From the NCBI RefSeq assembly GCF_000599885.1, contig NZ_JFGT01000002.1:186001-250000 (forward strand): DNA of 64,000 bases, read 5' to 3'. The position numbers and the translations under genes were made by a program. The stretch is from Pantoea sp. IMH. Its GTDB lineage: Bacteria > Pseudomonadota > Gammaproteobacteria > Enterobacterales > Enterobacteriaceae. Below, piece by piece: positions 41,607 through 52,402 of the stretch. The notes beneath the pieces are model-generated. The model was not told the DNA's origin. It saw only the letters and a list, made by a program, of their open reading frames with translations, and made no database searches. How positions within the stretch are numbered: the first letter of the stretch is position 1; each line of letters starts with the position of its first letter.

Positions 41607-41668
41607 ATTCTGGCAGGGGTTAAGGCGGGACTACGTGAAACAGGTCACAGCGATGAAAACGGTTACAT
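41607..41668 (-). promoter_or_regulatory. galS promoter: -10, CRP site and gal operator
   Basis: On the minus strand: a gal operator ATGTAACCGTTTTCAT (41653-41668), a CRP site with an exact TGTGA half and a CACG-type other half (CGTGA-AACAGG-TCACA read forward, 41634-41649), and a -10 CAGAAT at 41607-41612. The predicted start near 41600 places CRP at about -41.5. A further partial CRP match (TGTGA-N6-TCATT, 41685-41700) overlaps the yeiB end. Confidence 0.75.
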
Positions 41669-41676
41669 ACAATTAT

Positions 41677-42858
41677 TTAACCTTTGTGACGCAAATCATT
41701 CTTAACTGGGGTGCCGTCAAGCGGCGGGCCGCCGCCAAGCAGCGTCAGTTTACGCCACAGCCACTCAGCCGGCCCCTGCGGGAAGTAACGCAGCCAGAGC
41801 AGCGAGAAAAGCAGATTGGCCAGCCAGATAAGAGGAACGAGCGCCAGCAACTGGCTGCGATCCAGTTTATTGAACCAGCCAAAGTGTTCAAACAGCGTGG
41901 TGCAGATCAGGGTTTGCAGCAGGTAGTTACTGAGGGCCATCCGTCCGGTAAGGCTGATGGCGCGCGTCACTTTCAGACGTGATAGCGTGGGCCAGTAGCC
42001 AAAACAGAGCGCCGCGTAGCCGATGGCCTGGAGCGGCGCGCCGATTTCCCGCGGGACCTGAAGAAAGAAGCCAGCCCAGCGGAAATCCCAGCCGGACCAC
42101 CATTGCAGCCAGATGCCGGGGATCTGGATAAGCCAGGCAACGGAGATGAGGATCAGCGCGCTGCGGCGATAGTGCTGCAGGCTGTAGCTGCCTTTAAGCC
42201 AGCCGCTGCGCATCAGGGCGGCGCCAATCATCATCAGACCGGCAAGCTGCCAGCCATATTGGGCGGCCAGCGTCAGCAGTCCGGAAGAAAACAGATCCAG
42301 CCGGTTTTGCACCGCAAGCCATCCGCCGCCGGTTTTCCACAAGGTTTCATACTGCACCAGGGCGGGTCCCGGCAGCCAGGCGCTGTTGGACTGATTGCCG
42401 GAAGCCATTCCCAGCACGATGAGCACACCGCTACCGACGAGATAGAGCAGCACGCCGGTATTGAAAAGCTGTTTACTGGAAGGCACATCACGGATCATCC
42501 GCCAGGCCACCAGGCCGAGCAGACCGTAGTCAAAAAGAATGTCGCCACTCCAGAAAAAAACAGTGTGGCAGAAACCGAACAGAACCAGCCAGGTCAGGCG
42601 CGCCTGGAGCCAGCGCTTACCTCTTGGCAGCAGCATCTGAAGACCGGCGCCAAACAGCAGCGAAAAGAGGGTGAGAAATTTAACCTGGGCAAAGAGATCG
42701 AGCAGCGCCCAGGTCCAGGCATCACTTGAGGACACCCTTCCCTGCCACGCAGGATTAAGGTAAGCCGCGCTGGGCAGCGCGAACGCCACAATATTCAGCA
42801 GCAGGATCCCCAGAATGGCCAATCCACGAATGAAATCCAGCGTGTGAATGCGCGGCAT
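41677..42858 (-). CDS. yeiB: DUF418 membrane protein YeiB
   Basis: 393-residue polytopic inner-membrane protein of the DUF418/YeiB family. The N-terminus MPRIHTLDFIRGLAILGILLLNIVAF is diagnostic, and the C-terminal DUF418 region includes GRMALSNYLLQTLICTTLF. Function is not established; it is commonly encoded beside folE, as here, 84 bases downstream on the same strand. Confidence 0.9.
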   Translation of the reverse strand: MPRIHTLDFIRGLAILGILLLNIVAFALPSAAYLNPAWQGRVSSSDAWTWALLDLFAQVKFLTLFSLLFGAGLQMLLPRGKRWLQARLTWLVLFGFCHTVFFWSGDILFDYGLLGLVAWRMIRDVPSSKQLFNTGVLLYLVGSGVLIVLGMASGNQSNSAWLPGPALVQYETLWKTGGGWLAVQNRLDLFSSGLLTLAAQYGWQLAGLMMIGAALMRSGWLKGSYSLQHYRRSALILISVAWLIQIPGIWLQWWSGWDFRWAGFFLQVPREIGAPLQAIGYAALCFGYWPTLSRLKVTRAISLTGRMALSNYLLQTLICTTLFEHFGWFNKLDRSQLLALVPLIWLANLLFSLLWLRYFPQGPAEWLWRKLTLLGGGPPLDGTPVKNDLRHKG

Positions 42859-42942
42859 GACGCTTTCCCATGTCCAGTCAATCTTTCCGCTCTGGCGGCG
42901 ACGTTTTACTTCACGGCGGCAGGGGGCGATCCTGCCGGTTAA

Positions 42943-43608
42943 TCAGCTGTGGCGTACCGAGCGCAGAAACTCCTGGCGGGTATTCTGGCTGGACTTGAAC
43001 AGGCCGCCCAGCGAGGTGGTCGTGGTGGCGCTGGTCGCGTCACGGATACCGCGCGCCTTCACGCAATAGTGCACCGCATCGATGGAGACAGCCACATTAT
43101 TGGTGCCCAGAAGCGTTTGCAGCGCCACCAGGATTTGCTGAGTAAGCCGTTCCTGCACCTGCGGACGAGAGGAAAAGAACTGCACGATGCGGTTAATTTT
43201 CGACAGGCCAATGACTTTATCTTTCGGGATATAGGCAACCGTCGCTTTACCATCGATTATCACGAAATGGTGTTCGCAGGTGCTGGTCAGCGTGATTTCA
43301 CGCACCGTCACCATTTCATCTACCTTCATCTTATTTTCGATCACGGTGATTTTGGGGAAATTGGCGTAATCCAGCCCCGAAAAAACCTCGTCAACGTACA
43401 TTTTGGCGATGCGGTGCGGCGTTTCCACCAGGCTGTCGTCGGTCAGATCGAGATTCAGCAGCTGCATAATTTCGGTCATATGCTCCGCGATCAGACGCTT
43501 ACGCGTTTCGTCATCCATTTCCCGCGCCGGGGCGCGTAATGGGGTTTCCAATCCACGGGCAAGCAGCGCTTCGTGAACCAGTGCGGCTTCCTGACTTAAC
43601 GTAGCCAT
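42943..43608 (-). CDS. folE: GTP cyclohydrolase I
   Basis: Type I zinc GTP cyclohydrolase, 221 residues, converting GTP to 7,8-dihydroneopterin triphosphate, the first step to folate (and queuosine precursors). Visible motifs are [19 protein letters not shown], the zinc/active-site [35 protein letters not shown] and the C-terminal zinc Cys in [12 protein letters not shown]. The ATG begins [19 protein letters not shown], in register with E. coli FolE. Confidence 0.97.
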   Translation of the reverse strand: MATLSQEAALVHEALLARGLETPLRAPAREMDDETRKRLIAEHMTEIMQLLNLDLTDDSLVETPHRIAKMYVDEVFSGLDYANFPKITVIENKMKVDEMVTVREITLTSTCEHHFVIIDGKATVAYIPKDKVIGLSKINRIVQFFSSRPQVQERLTQQILVALQTLLGTNNVAVSIDAVHYCVKARGIRDATSATTTTSLGGLFKSSQNTRQEFLRSVRHS

Positions 43609-43733
43609 GGTGATTTCTTCTCCAGCAGGTGACTTACCGATCCCTGTGGAACCGGCCTTATTTCTGAGGCGCTATTCTGGTACACAATGCCCCGTTAATC
43701 CAGCGAATCAATTTAAACGCCGGTGAAACAGTT

Positions 43734-44870
43734 TCATTCCGCCGCCGGGTCACGCCGCCAGACCAGCGCCCCCGCGATCAGCAGTCCCACGCCTGCCACG
43801 TAGAGCGCAGGCTCCAGCCTGTGGGTCAGCGAGGTGGAAAGCGCGGAGAGCAGTGGCCCCACCAGCTGGCCCACCGCATAACCAGTGGTCAGCAGACCGG
43901 CCAGATAGCGGGTGTGACGCGGTGCCAGTTCGCGGCCATATTGCAGTGAAAGCTGCACCACGCTCAGAAACCCTCCGCCCACCAGAACGGCACCCAGCAC
44001 CAGCCCGCTCAGGCCGGGGATGGCATCCGCACAGAAGACGCCAGCAGCCTGCGCCCACAGGGTAATCGCCAGGCGAACGTTGGCGCTGCCCCGACGGCGC
44101 ATCAGAATCCCCAGGCCGATGCCAATCACCGCCGCGCCGCCAAATACAGGCCAGACAAACTGGGCAAACGGGCTGTCCGGGAAGCGGGCTGCGGCCATTT
44201 GTGAAAGAAAAGTGGCCGGCAAAATATAACCGAACCCAGCCAGGCTGTAGCTCCAGACCAGCTTTTTCAGGCCGGGCGTCAGCATCAGCGGCTCGGGCGC
44301 TGTTTCGGGACGATGCAGTTCTCCCCGGCGCGGCAGATTACGGGCCACCGGCAGAACCAGCACAAGGGCCAGCAGGCCATAGGCGATCCACGCCCAGGCG
44401 GCCGTGATTTGCTGGCTGTGTAACAGCACCGCCAGCATGCCACTGATGAAAATGCCGGTGCCGGGTCCGGCAAAGACCGCCGCGCTCAGCCCTGCCCGCC
44501 CCAGCCGGTGCAGCTGGTCGTTGCTCCAGGCGGCGACCAGTACCATGGCCCAGCCGCTGGCCCAGCCAATAAAGAACCGCAGCACGCCGTGCAGCCAGGG
44601 GCCGGTCAGGCAGGCAGAAAGTAGCGTGAGCACCACCGCCCCCCACAGTCCCGCCTGAAGCCGCCACTCAACGTGACGGGTGGCCCGCATGGCATTAAAA
44701 GAGCCGCAGAGATAGCCCAGGTAGTTAAAGGCGGCCACGACGCCCGCGCTGGTCAGCGTAAGCTGATCTTCAGCAATCATCAGCGGCACCTGCGGGGTAA
44801 AGGCGAAACGGCCAATCCCCATCGCCACAACCAGCGTTAAAAATGCACTCAGCGCGACGCGAAAAGCCAT
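43734..44870 (-). CDS. YbfB/YjiJ-family MFS transporter
   Basis: 378-residue major facilitator protein with about 12 helices. The N-terminal ALSAFLTLVVAMGIGRFAFT and TPQVPLMIAEDQLTLTSAG are typical of the YbfB/YjiJ group, as are FNYLGYLCGSFNAM and the later FAGPGTGIFISGMLAVLL. Members are thought to be exporters, but substrates are unknown. It is divergent from a LysR gene across 126 bases, suggesting that the LysR protein controls it. Confidence 0.85.
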   Translation of the reverse strand: MAFRVALSAFLTLVVAMGIGRFAFTPQVPLMIAEDQLTLTSAGVVAAFNYLGYLCGSFNAMRATRHVEWRLQAGLWGAVVLTLLSACLTGPWLHGVLRFFIGWASGWAMVLVAAWSNDQLHRLGRAGLSAAVFAGPGTGIFISGMLAVLLHSQQITAAWAWIAYGLLALVLVLPVARNLPRRGELHRPETAPEPLMLTPGLKKLVWSYSLAGFGYILPATFLSQMAAARFPDSPFAQFVWPVFGGAAVIGIGLGILMRRRGSANVRLAITLWAQAAGVFCADAIPGLSGLVLGAVLVGGGFLSVVQLSLQYGRELAPRHTRYLAGLLTTGYAVGQLVGPLLSALSTSLTHRLEPALYVAGVGLLIAGALVWRRDPAAE

Positions 44871-44996
44871 ATTTTGTTCACCCCTTTCTTCCCTATCAGC
44901 GATTCATTTTGATAAATGGTTGCGACTATCATGCCGGATGGCTACACTTACGAAAAGTGAATAATCCTGATCAACTTACTTACAAAAAGAGAACAG

Positions 44997-45917
44997 ATGG
45001 ATTTAACCCAGCTGAAAATGTTCTGCCTGGTGGCCGAAACCGGTTCACTGGTGCGTGCCGCGGAAGTGCTGCATCGTGTGCCGTCTAACCTGACGACACG
45101 CCTGCGGCAGCTTGAGCATGAGCTTGGAACCGATCTGTTTATCCGCGAAAAGCAGCGCCTGCGCCTGTCGCCGATGGGCCATAATTTTCTCTGCTATGCC
45201 CAGCGTATTCTTGCGCTGAGTGACGAAGCGATGCGCATGGCCCAAAGCGGCGAGCCTGGCGGCAACTTTGCGCTGGGCTCGATGGAGAGCACCGCTGCGA
45301 CGCACCTTCCCGGGCTGCTTGCCGCCTACCATCAGCGCTATCCCGACGTCGCGCTGTCGCTGGTAACCGGCACCTCGACGGAGATCATAAAGGATGTCCG
45401 CGAGGGAAAACTTGCCGCGGCACTGGCCGACGGACCGGCGACCGCGGATGAGCTGAACAGCTGCGTCGCCTTTCGCGAGAAACTGATCCTGATTTCAAGC
45501 CGCGACCATTTGCCAATCGCTGAACCCGCCGATGCGGCTGGTGATACGCTGTTTACCTTCAGATCGGGCTGCGCCTGGCGGCAGCGTCTGGAAAGCTGGT
45601 TTCGCAGCGGCGGCGCGCAGCCTGGCCCCTTTATGGAAATTCAGTCCTATCACGCCATGCTGGCCTGTGTGGCCAGCGGCGCAGGCGTGGCGCTGATGCC
45701 GGAATCGGTACTGAACCAGCTGCCCGCCAGCAGCATTCTTCGCCACGCCCTGCCGGAATCCATTGCCGACGCGGCCACCTGGCTGGTCTGGCGTCGCGAT
45801 GGGTTTACGCCCAACGTGGAAGCGCTGAAATATCTTATTATTGAACAGACCGATGCGGCGTCAGAGCATGATGACCTGCCGTCATCTTTTACGACCAGAC
45901 ATCACAAATCACCCTAG
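44997..45917 (+). CDS. PtrR/YneJ-like LysR transcriptional regulator
   Basis: 306-residue LysR regulator. The N-terminal winged helix (residues 1-60: LTQLKMFCLVAETGSLVRAA, then PSNLTTRLRQLEHELG) is very like E. coli PtrR (YneJ), and similarity continues through the effector domain (GSMESTAATHLPGLLAAYHQ, ESWFRSGGAQPGP, ASGAGVALMPESVL). The C-terminus is longer and Ser/His-rich. Lying between a divergent MFS gene and frmA on the same strand (54 bases before frmA), it may control either or both; targets are inferred only from position. Confidence 0.85.
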   Translation: MDLTQLKMFCLVAETGSLVRAAEVLHRVPSNLTTRLRQLEHELGTDLFIREKQRLRLSPMGHNFLCYAQRILALSDEAMRMAQSGEPGGNFALGSMESTAATHLPGLLAAYHQRYPDVALSLVTGTSTEIIKDVREGKLAAALADGPATADELNSCVAFREKLILISSRDHLPIAEPADAAGDTLFTFRSGCAWRQRLESWFRSGGAQPGPFMEIQSYHAMLACVASGAGVALMPESVLNQLPASSILRHALPESIADAATWLVWRRDGFTPNVEALKYLIIEQTDAASEHDDLPSSFTTRHHKSP

Positions 45918-47096
<1,179 letters not shown>

Positions 47097-47108
47097 TCAG
47101 GAGGATAA

Positions 47109-47951
47109 ATGGCATCGACACTGGAGCTTTTAGAGGAACATCGCCAGTTTGGCGGCTGGCAGCAGCGCTACCGGCACCGCTCGGTCGCGCTGAACTGCGA
47201 GATGACCTTCAGCATTTTCCTGCCGCATCCCAGGCAGGAAACGCCGCCGCCGGTGGTCTGGTGCCTCGCCGGCCTGACCTGTAGCGACGAAAATTTCGCG
47301 ACCAAGTCGGGCGCGCAGCGCATCGCGGCGGAGCTGGGACTGGTTCTGGTGATGCCGGATACCAGCCCGCGTGGCGACGCGGTAGCGGATGATGAAAGCT
47401 ACGATCTCGGTCAGGGCGCCGGATTTTATCTGAATGCGACTCAGGCACCCTGGAACACGCATTTTCGCATGTATGATTACATCAGTGATGAGCTACCCGC
47501 GCTGATTGCGGATAACTTTCACATCAGCGATCGTCAGGCGATTATGGGTCACTCGATGGGCGGCCATGGCGCTATCATGCTGGCGCTGCGCAATCCGGAT
47601 AAATATGCCTCGGCCTCGGCGTTTGCCCCTATCGTCAATCCGGCGGAAGTGCCCTGGGGACAGAAAGCCTTCAGCGCCTACCTTGGCGACGACGAGCAGG
47701 CGTGGTGCGAGTATGACAGCTGCTGGCTGATGCGTCAGACTACGCACCAGCTGCCGGTGCTGATCGATCAGGGTGACAGCGATCAGTTCCTGGCCGATCA
47801 GCTCCATCCGGAACGGCTGGAAGCTATCGCCCAGGAAAAAGCATTTCCGCTAAATGTGCGCATCCAGCCCGGTTACGATCACAGCTACTTCTTTATCTCC
47901 AGCTTTGTGGAAGATCATCTGCGCTTTCACGCCCGCTATCTGCTGGCGTAA
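47109..47951 (+). CDS. yeiG: S-formylglutathione hydrolase (YeiG type)
   Basis: Esterase-D-family serine hydrolase of 280 residues, releasing formate from S-formylglutathione. The nucleophile elbow [11 protein letters not shown], oxyanion region [11 protein letters not shown], catalytic Asp in DQGDSDQFL and catalytic His in YDHSYFFI are all present. It is closest to E. coli YeiG, which in E. coli lies next to folE; here the gene is fused into a two-gene unit with frmA, in place of FrmB. AGGAGG precedes the ATG. Confidence 0.94.
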   Translation: MASTLELLEEHRQFGGWQQRYRHRSVALNCEMTFSIFLPHPRQETPPPVVWCLAGLTCSDENFATKSGAQRIAAELGLVLVMPDTSPRGDAVADDESYDLGQGAGFYLNATQAPWNTHFRMYDYISDELPALIADNFHISDRQAIMGHSMGGHGAIMLALRNPDKYASASAFAPIVNPAEVPWGQKAFSAYLGDDEQAWCEYDSCWLMRQTTHQLPVLIDQGDSDQFLADQLHPERLEAIAQEKAFPLNVRIQPGYDHSYFFISSFVEDHLRFHARYLLA

Positions 47952-47993
47952 CCGACTGAAATCCTGATAGCTAACTAAACGCTGACAGCTGTA

Positions 47994-48020
47994 AAAACCC
48001 CCAGCCAGGCTGGGGGTTTT
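47994..48020. terminator. Terminator after the frmA-yeiG unit
   Basis: AAAACCCCCAGC / GCTGGGGGTTTT 12-bp perfect stem with a 3-base loop, with A's before and T's after. The 177 bases from here to the cirA stop contain no gene I can support. Confidence 0.95.
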
Positions 48021-48197
48021 ACGGACAGGCGAAAGGCTGGAAAGGCACCCGGAAGGTGCAGACATGGGTACCTGGGCAGATTGAAAAGAGACAAAAGGCA
48101 TCCTCCCTGGCAATCCGGGGTACACCGTCCATGGCGTGGCCCGCTTAACTTTCTGCCCCACTCTCCCGCGCCTCAGGCCAGACAGCCAGCTTTTTGA

Positions 48198-50165
48198 TCA
48201 GAACGTATAGTCAACGGCCGCAAAGTAACGGCGACCATCTTCGTTATAGCTGTAGTCGTCCCTGTTCAGATCCTTATCCGCCAGATTAAGCACCCCTGCC
48301 CTGATCTTAACGGCTTTATTGACCTGCCAGCTGGCTCCCGTATTCCAGATCGTATAGCCACCCGGCGTGACGCCATCATTATTCAGCGTACGACGCTGAC
48401 CGCTATAGTTGGCCTGAAGATAGAAAGACCAGTCCTGAAGCGGTGACCAGTCCAGCGTACCGTTTGCGGTATGTAACGGCAGCTCCTGCAGCGGTTTGTT
48501 GCCGCCATCGCTTAAGTCACGCCCGTCGGTATAGGTGTAATTGAGCGTCAGTTTCCAGGCTTCTGAGAACGGGATTTTCAGCTCGGTTTCCACACCGTTG
48601 ATGCGCGCCTTATTGACGTTGTAATAGCGGAATATCGCTTTACCATCTTCGTCAAAGCCAACAAAGTTCGGGTAGGTCGGCGCAAGCGCCGCATTTGGTG
48701 TACGCGCGATATTGATCATGTCATCAATATTATTCTGGAATGCGGTCACGCTGCCGGTAACGCCATCCAGTAACCCCTCGTCGCCCGCGTAATAGAGGCC
48801 CAGCTCGAAGCTTTCGCTGGTTTCAGGTTTCAGATCTTTGCTGCCGACCACCGCACAGGAGCCACGGCAGGAGTTCGTCTGCCAGTCAGGACTCAGTTGC
48901 AGAAGCGACGGCGCTTTAAAGGCGTTTGCCCAGCCGCCTTTCACCGTCAGCGTATCGGTGGCGTTATACACCAGATAAGCACGGGGGCTCCAGTGATCGC
49001 CATAGGTCTGGTGATCGTCCATACGGACGCCGGTGGTCAGTGCCAGCGAGTCGAATATCCGCCATTCATCTTCGACAAACAGCGCGTACTGGCTGGCCGA
49101 CGTGCTACCGCTACCCTGCAAATTAACCGGATCTTCCAGTTTATCGTGGCGGGCTTCACCACCAAAGGTCAGCAACTGGTTAATATCACCCAGCGGCAGA
49201 ATCAGCTTACCGTCAAGCGAGTTGTTTTTGGCGACGATATTGTCACCGCCGGTGTAATTATCCACGCGGTCGCCGTAAAAGCGCAGCTCGGTATTGCCCC
49301 AGCCCCAGCGTCCGTTATGGCCCACGGAATAGTTTTGTCGCTCAAGGCGATTTTTATCCAGTGAGTCGGAATCACGATCCTGACGATCGAAACCGTAGCC
49401 GAAAGTCATATCCTGATCTTCGGTTGGCGTCAGGGCAAACTCAACGTTGCCGTCGCGGGCGGTATAGCCTTCAATGCGTGGCGACAGGCCGCTGTCGCTG
49501 GTGGAGGAAGCCTGCTGACTATCCTTCTCGCGCTTGCCCAGGCTGCCGTACATCTTCACGCCCAGTAGGCCATCAATAATCGGGCCGCTGGTAAAAAAGT
49601 TACCGTTATAGCTGTCGCCGCGATCGCGGTGCTCCTGCACCGTCGTATCCGCACTCAGGATGCCGTGCCAGGCTTTGCCTACCTTACGCGTGATGATATT
49701 GACCACGCCGCCCAAGGCGTCGGAGCCATACAGTGAAGACATCGGGCCGCGCACCACTTCGATACGCTCAATGGCGTCGGCAGGGATCCAGTTCAGGTCG
49801 AAGTCGTTATGGCGGAATACCGCGTTGCGCGAATTGACGCGCTTTCCGTCTATCAGGATCAGCGTATAGCTGCTGTCCAGCCCGCGCAGGCTCACGCCTT
49901 TGCGGTTGTCGCCCTCGTTAGTGAGCTGCACGCCGGGCACATCACGCAGGACGTCCCGCAGATTCTGTACTGGCTTTCGCTTTATATCTTCAGCGGTAAT
50001 AACGCTGATGCTGGCGGGGGCGTCTTTCAGATTCACTTCGACGGCGGAGGCGGTTACAACCAGCGTATCTTCATCTGCCTGACCCTCCGCTGCAGCAACC
50101 GAAAAAGTAACGGCGAGCGCGGACGCGCAGAGCCCACAGCGGACAATGGGATTCAACCTGAACAT
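48198..50165 (-). CDS. cirA: TonB-dependent catecholate siderophore receptor CirA
   Basis: Outer-membrane beta-barrel receptor of 655 residues. It has a signal peptide (about 1-25), a TonB box (DTLVVTAS), a plug domain ([55 protein letters not shown]), a 22-strand barrel and the terminal aromatic signature (YFAAVDYTF). Similarity to E. coli CirA, which imports dihydroxybenzoyl-serine and colicin I, is full-length. It lies downstream of a siderophore ABC permease/ATPase on the same strand but behind two hairpins, so it likely has its own promoter. No convincing Fur box was found directly upstream of it. Confidence 0.95.
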   Translation of the reverse strand: MFRLNPIVRCGLCASALAVTFSVAAAEGQADEDTLVVTASAVEVNLKDAPASISVITAEDIKRKPVQNLRDVLRDVPGVQLTNEGDNRKGVSLRGLDSSYTLILIDGKRVNSRNAVFRHNDFDLNWIPADAIERIEVVRGPMSSLYGSDALGGVVNIITRKVGKAWHGILSADTTVQEHRDRGDSYNGNFFTSGPIIDGLLGVKMYGSLGKREKDSQQASSTSDSGLSPRIEGYTARDGNVEFALTPTEDQDMTFGYGFDRQDRDSDSLDKNRLERQNYSVGHNGRWGWGNTELRFYGDRVDNYTGGDNIVAKNNSLDGKLILPLGDINQLLTFGGEARHDKLEDPVNLQGSGSTSASQYALFVEDEWRIFDSLALTTGVRMDDHQTYGDHWSPRAYLVYNATDTLTVKGGWANAFKAPSLLQLSPDWQTNSCRGSCAVVGSKDLKPETSESFELGLYYAGDEGLLDGVTGSVTAFQNNIDDMINIARTPNAALAPTYPNFVGFDEDGKAIFRYYNVNKARINGVETELKIPFSEAWKLTLNYTYTDGRDLSDGGNKPLQELPLHTANGTLDWSPLQDWSFYLQANYSGQRRTLNNDGVTPGGYTIWNTGASWQVNKAVKIRAGVLNLADKDLNRDDYSYNEDGRRYFAAVDYTF

Positions 50166-50232
50166 TTAGATCTCCTTGAGGCGCAATATCTTTAATCAAA
50201 CGTGAATAATTTATTTTGCTCACATGAAAACG

Positions 50233-50248
50233 GCGGAGTGATCTCCGC
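50233..50248 (-). other. Hairpin in the cirA leader
   Basis: GCGGAG / CTCCGC 6-bp stem with a 4-base loop, 68 bases before the cirA start. It may help terminate the upstream ABC unit or structure the cirA leader. Confidence 0.45.
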
Positions 50249-50290
50249 TCATTATTTCCGGTATTGTTTCCGGTTATTTATTTTTATATT

Positions 50291-50315
50291 AACGGAAGGC
50301 TTAACACCTTCCGTT
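50291..50315 (-). terminator. Terminator-like hairpin after the siderophore ABC ATPase gene
   Basis: AACGGAAGG / CCTTCCGTT 9-bp perfect stem with a 7-base loop, 15 bases past the ATPase stop and followed on the minus strand by an AT-rich stretch. It probably separates the ABC genes from cirA. Confidence 0.75.
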
Positions 50316-50329
50316 ATTTACTTACTGGC

Positions 50330-51115
50330 TCAGATGGCGGGTTCGCTGACCAGACCATCTATCAGCACCTGCGGCGTCCCCTGAGAGCAGCGCTCTATGC
50401 GGCCTCTCACGCCATAGACCCGCGCCAGACTTGCGGGCGTGATGACCTCTTCCGGTAATCCATCGGCAATTAACTCGCCATTTTGCAGCATCAATACATG
50501 TTCGGCGTGGCGAAGCGCAATATTAATATCGTGCACCACGACGACGGTAACCATATTACGCAGCTGGGTTTCCCGCCGGACTAAATCCATTACGTGAAAC
50601 TGATAATTTAAATCGAGCGCGCTCAGGGGTTCATCCAGTAATAACAGATCCGGACGACGAATAAGGGACTGCGCCAGGCCGACCAGTTGCTTCTGCCCGC
50701 CGGAAAGCTGATCGAGATAGCTTAGCGCCAGATGCGCAATGCCCAGCTGTTCCAGCAGCGCCATCACTTCCGCTTCACTTGCCGCGTTGCTGCGCCCACC
50801 GGAAGCACGCTGGGCAACGATAATCGACTCCAGCACGTGCAGGTGCACGCCTGCCGGCAGCGATTGCGGCAGATAGACCACCCGTTCGGCGCGGCGAGCA
50901 AACGGCAGCGCCATCAGATCTTCACCGTTCAGCCACAGCTCGCCCTGAGCGCGATTCAGCCCCGCCAGCGCGCGCATCAACGTTGATTTGCCGCAGCCGT
51001 TCGGTCCCAGCAGCACGGTGATCTTGCCGCGTGGTAGCAGAGGCACGTTGAGGTTGTTGATAATAGTGCGTTTCGGATAACCGGTATGAAAGCCTCTGAT
51101 TTCTACCCCATTCAT
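50330..51115 (-). CDS. Iron-siderophore ABC transporter ATPase (FecE/FepC type)
   Basis: 261-residue ABC ATPase of the ferric-siderophore/cobalamin class. Walker A is GPNGCGKSTL, signature LSGGQKQLVGLAQ, Walker B LLLLDEPLSALD and H-loop VVVHDINIALRHAEHV. Its start overlaps the stop of the permease gene by one base, so both are co-translated. With the permease it would energise uptake of a ferric siderophore delivered by an outer-membrane receptor, probably CirA or another. No periplasmic binding-protein gene accompanies the pair. Confidence 0.9.
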   Translation of the reverse strand: MNGVEIRGFHTGYPKRTIINNLNVPLLPRGKITVLLGPNGCGKSTLMRALAGLNRAQGELWLNGEDLMALPFARRAERVVYLPQSLPAGVHLHVLESIIVAQRASGGRSNAASEAEVMALLEQLGIAHLALSYLDQLSGGQKQLVGLAQSLIRRPDLLLLDEPLSALDLNYQFHVMDLVRRETQLRNMVTVVVVHDINIALRHAEHVLMLQNGELIADGLPEEVITPASLARVYGVRGRIERCSQGTPQVLIDGLVSEPAI

Positions 51116-52197
51116 CAGACAGTCCCCCGGTGACGCAGAATGATACTCAAAAAGAACGGCACGCCCACCAGCGACGTAACGATGCCGACGGGAATAATGA
51201 CGCCCGGGATCAGGTTTTTCGACACCACTGACGCCATCGACAGAATAAGCGCGCCGGTCAGCGCGCTTGCGGGCAGATAGAAACGGTGATCTTCGCCGAA
51301 AATCATCCGGGCGATGTGCGGGGCTACCAGGCCGATAAAGCCAATGGGGCCAACAAAAGCGACCGCCAGCGCGGAAAGCATGCTGATGCGCAGCAGCGTT
51401 CCCAGCCGCAGACGGCGCACATCAATACCGAAACTCACCGCGCGATCTTCACCCAGACGCAGCGCGGTCAGCTTCCAGCAGTTCATCATGGAAAACGGCA
51501 CGAGGATGACCAGCGCCAGCGTCAGCACGCCCAGCTTTTCCCACGAGGCGCGGGCAAGGCTGCCCATCGTCCAGAATACCAGCCCCTGCAGCGTATCTTC
51601 GTTGGCGATAAACTGCATCATCGAAACCAGCGCGTTAAAGGTAAACACCAGCGCAATGCCAAACAGCACCACGCCCGAGGTGGCGACGCGCGTCCAGCGG
51701 GTAATGCCGTCGAGCATCAGGGCGGCAAAAAGCGCAAAAATAAAGGCGTTGGCGGAAATAAACCACTGACCGGGTATGCCAGGAATGCCAATGCCCAGCA
51801 CGATAGCCAGCGCAGCGCCGAACGCCGCAGCCGAAGAAACACCGAGGGTAAAGGGGCTGGCAAGAGGGTTATTCAGAATGGTCTGCATTTCAGCGCCGGC
51901 AAGGCCCAGCGCCAGGCCGACCACGATCGCCATCAGTGCATAAGGCAAACGGATATCCCAGACGATGACCCGCGTTCCCGCATCAACCTGCTCTGGCGAC
52001 AGCAGCGCCTGCCACAAAACGTCCAGTGAAAGTCCAGCCGGGCCAAGCGTGAAATCGAGCACCAGTGAGGCGATGATGGCCAGCAGCAGTACGCCCATGA
52101 TGATAAAGCGATAACGCAGCAGCTGATGGTAGCGCCCCATTGTGCCCTGCAAAGGTGGCTGACCCGCGCAGTGGGTCGTGTCGTGACTTACGCTCAT
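51115..52197 (-). CDS. Iron-siderophore ABC transporter permease (FecCD/BtuC family)
   Basis: Single FecCD-type permease of 360 residues with about ten helices. It has the family segments RLPYALMAIVVGLALGLAGAEMQ, NPLASPFTLGVSSAAAFGAA, RLGEDRAVSFGIDVRRL and FVGPIGFIGLVAPHIARMIFGEDHR (quoted in parts). The start MSVSHDTTHC is chosen because it follows AACAGG by 8 bases and lies downstream of a Fur box at 52281-52299; a longer open frame would begin inside that regulatory region. FecCD permeases act as homodimers, or as heterodimers when a second gene exists; only one gene is here, so a homodimer is expected. Confidence 0.88.
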   Translation of the reverse strand: MSVSHDTTHCAGQPPLQGTMGRYHQLLRYRFIIMGVLLLAIIASLVLDFTLGPAGLSLDVLWQALLSPEQVDAGTRVIVWDIRLPYALMAIVVGLALGLAGAEMQTILNNPLASPFTLGVSSAAAFGAALAIVLGIGIPGIPGQWFISANAFIFALFAALMLDGITRWTRVATSGVVLFGIALVFTFNALVSMMQFIANEDTLQGLVFWTMGSLARASWEKLGVLTLALVILVPFSMMNCWKLTALRLGEDRAVSFGIDVRRLRLGTLLRISMLSALAVAFVGPIGFIGLVAPHIARMIFGEDHRFYLPASALTGALILSMASVVSKNLIPGVIIPVGIVTSLVGVPFFLSIILRHRGTV

Positions 52198-52280
52198 GTG
52201 AATACCTGTTAATCCGAAATACCCCAGCGAACGCCCCGGGGATGAGGCGGCGGCGGAAAAGTTACGGCAGTAACAATAAA

Positions 52281-52299
52281 GCAAACGATAATCATTATC
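52281..52299 (-). promoter_or_regulatory. Fur box upstream of the siderophore permease gene
   Basis: GATAATCATTATC at 52287-52299 matches the right two-thirds of the consensus GATAATGATAATCATTATC exactly, with an A-rich left part. It lies about 85 bases before the permease ATG, a normal place for Fur-iron repression. Confidence 0.85.
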
Positions 52300-52358
52300 A
52301 ATCAAATCTGTCACACATTATGACAGATTTTCCGTCTGCAAGACGATACCGTAAAAGG

Positions 52359-52384
52359 CAAAAAAAAGGCGCGGAATCCGCGCC
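52359..52384 (-). terminator. Intrinsic terminator of lysP
   Basis: On the minus strand, GGCGCGG / CCGCGCC 7-bp stem with a 3-base loop followed by a T8-9 run, 18 bases after the lysP stop. Confidence 0.93.
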
Positions 52385-52402
52385 TTAGCTGAAGCGATAA
52401 CA

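Noticed and set aside
50166..50330. Fur box directly upstream of cirA
   Set aside because: Only weak AT-rich partial matches; no 19-bp site was good enough to report, although Fur control is likely from the family.
51286..52029. 247-codon plus-strand frame opposite the siderophore permease
   Set aside because: Antisense shadow rich in Gln, Arg and His; the minus-strand permease is clear.
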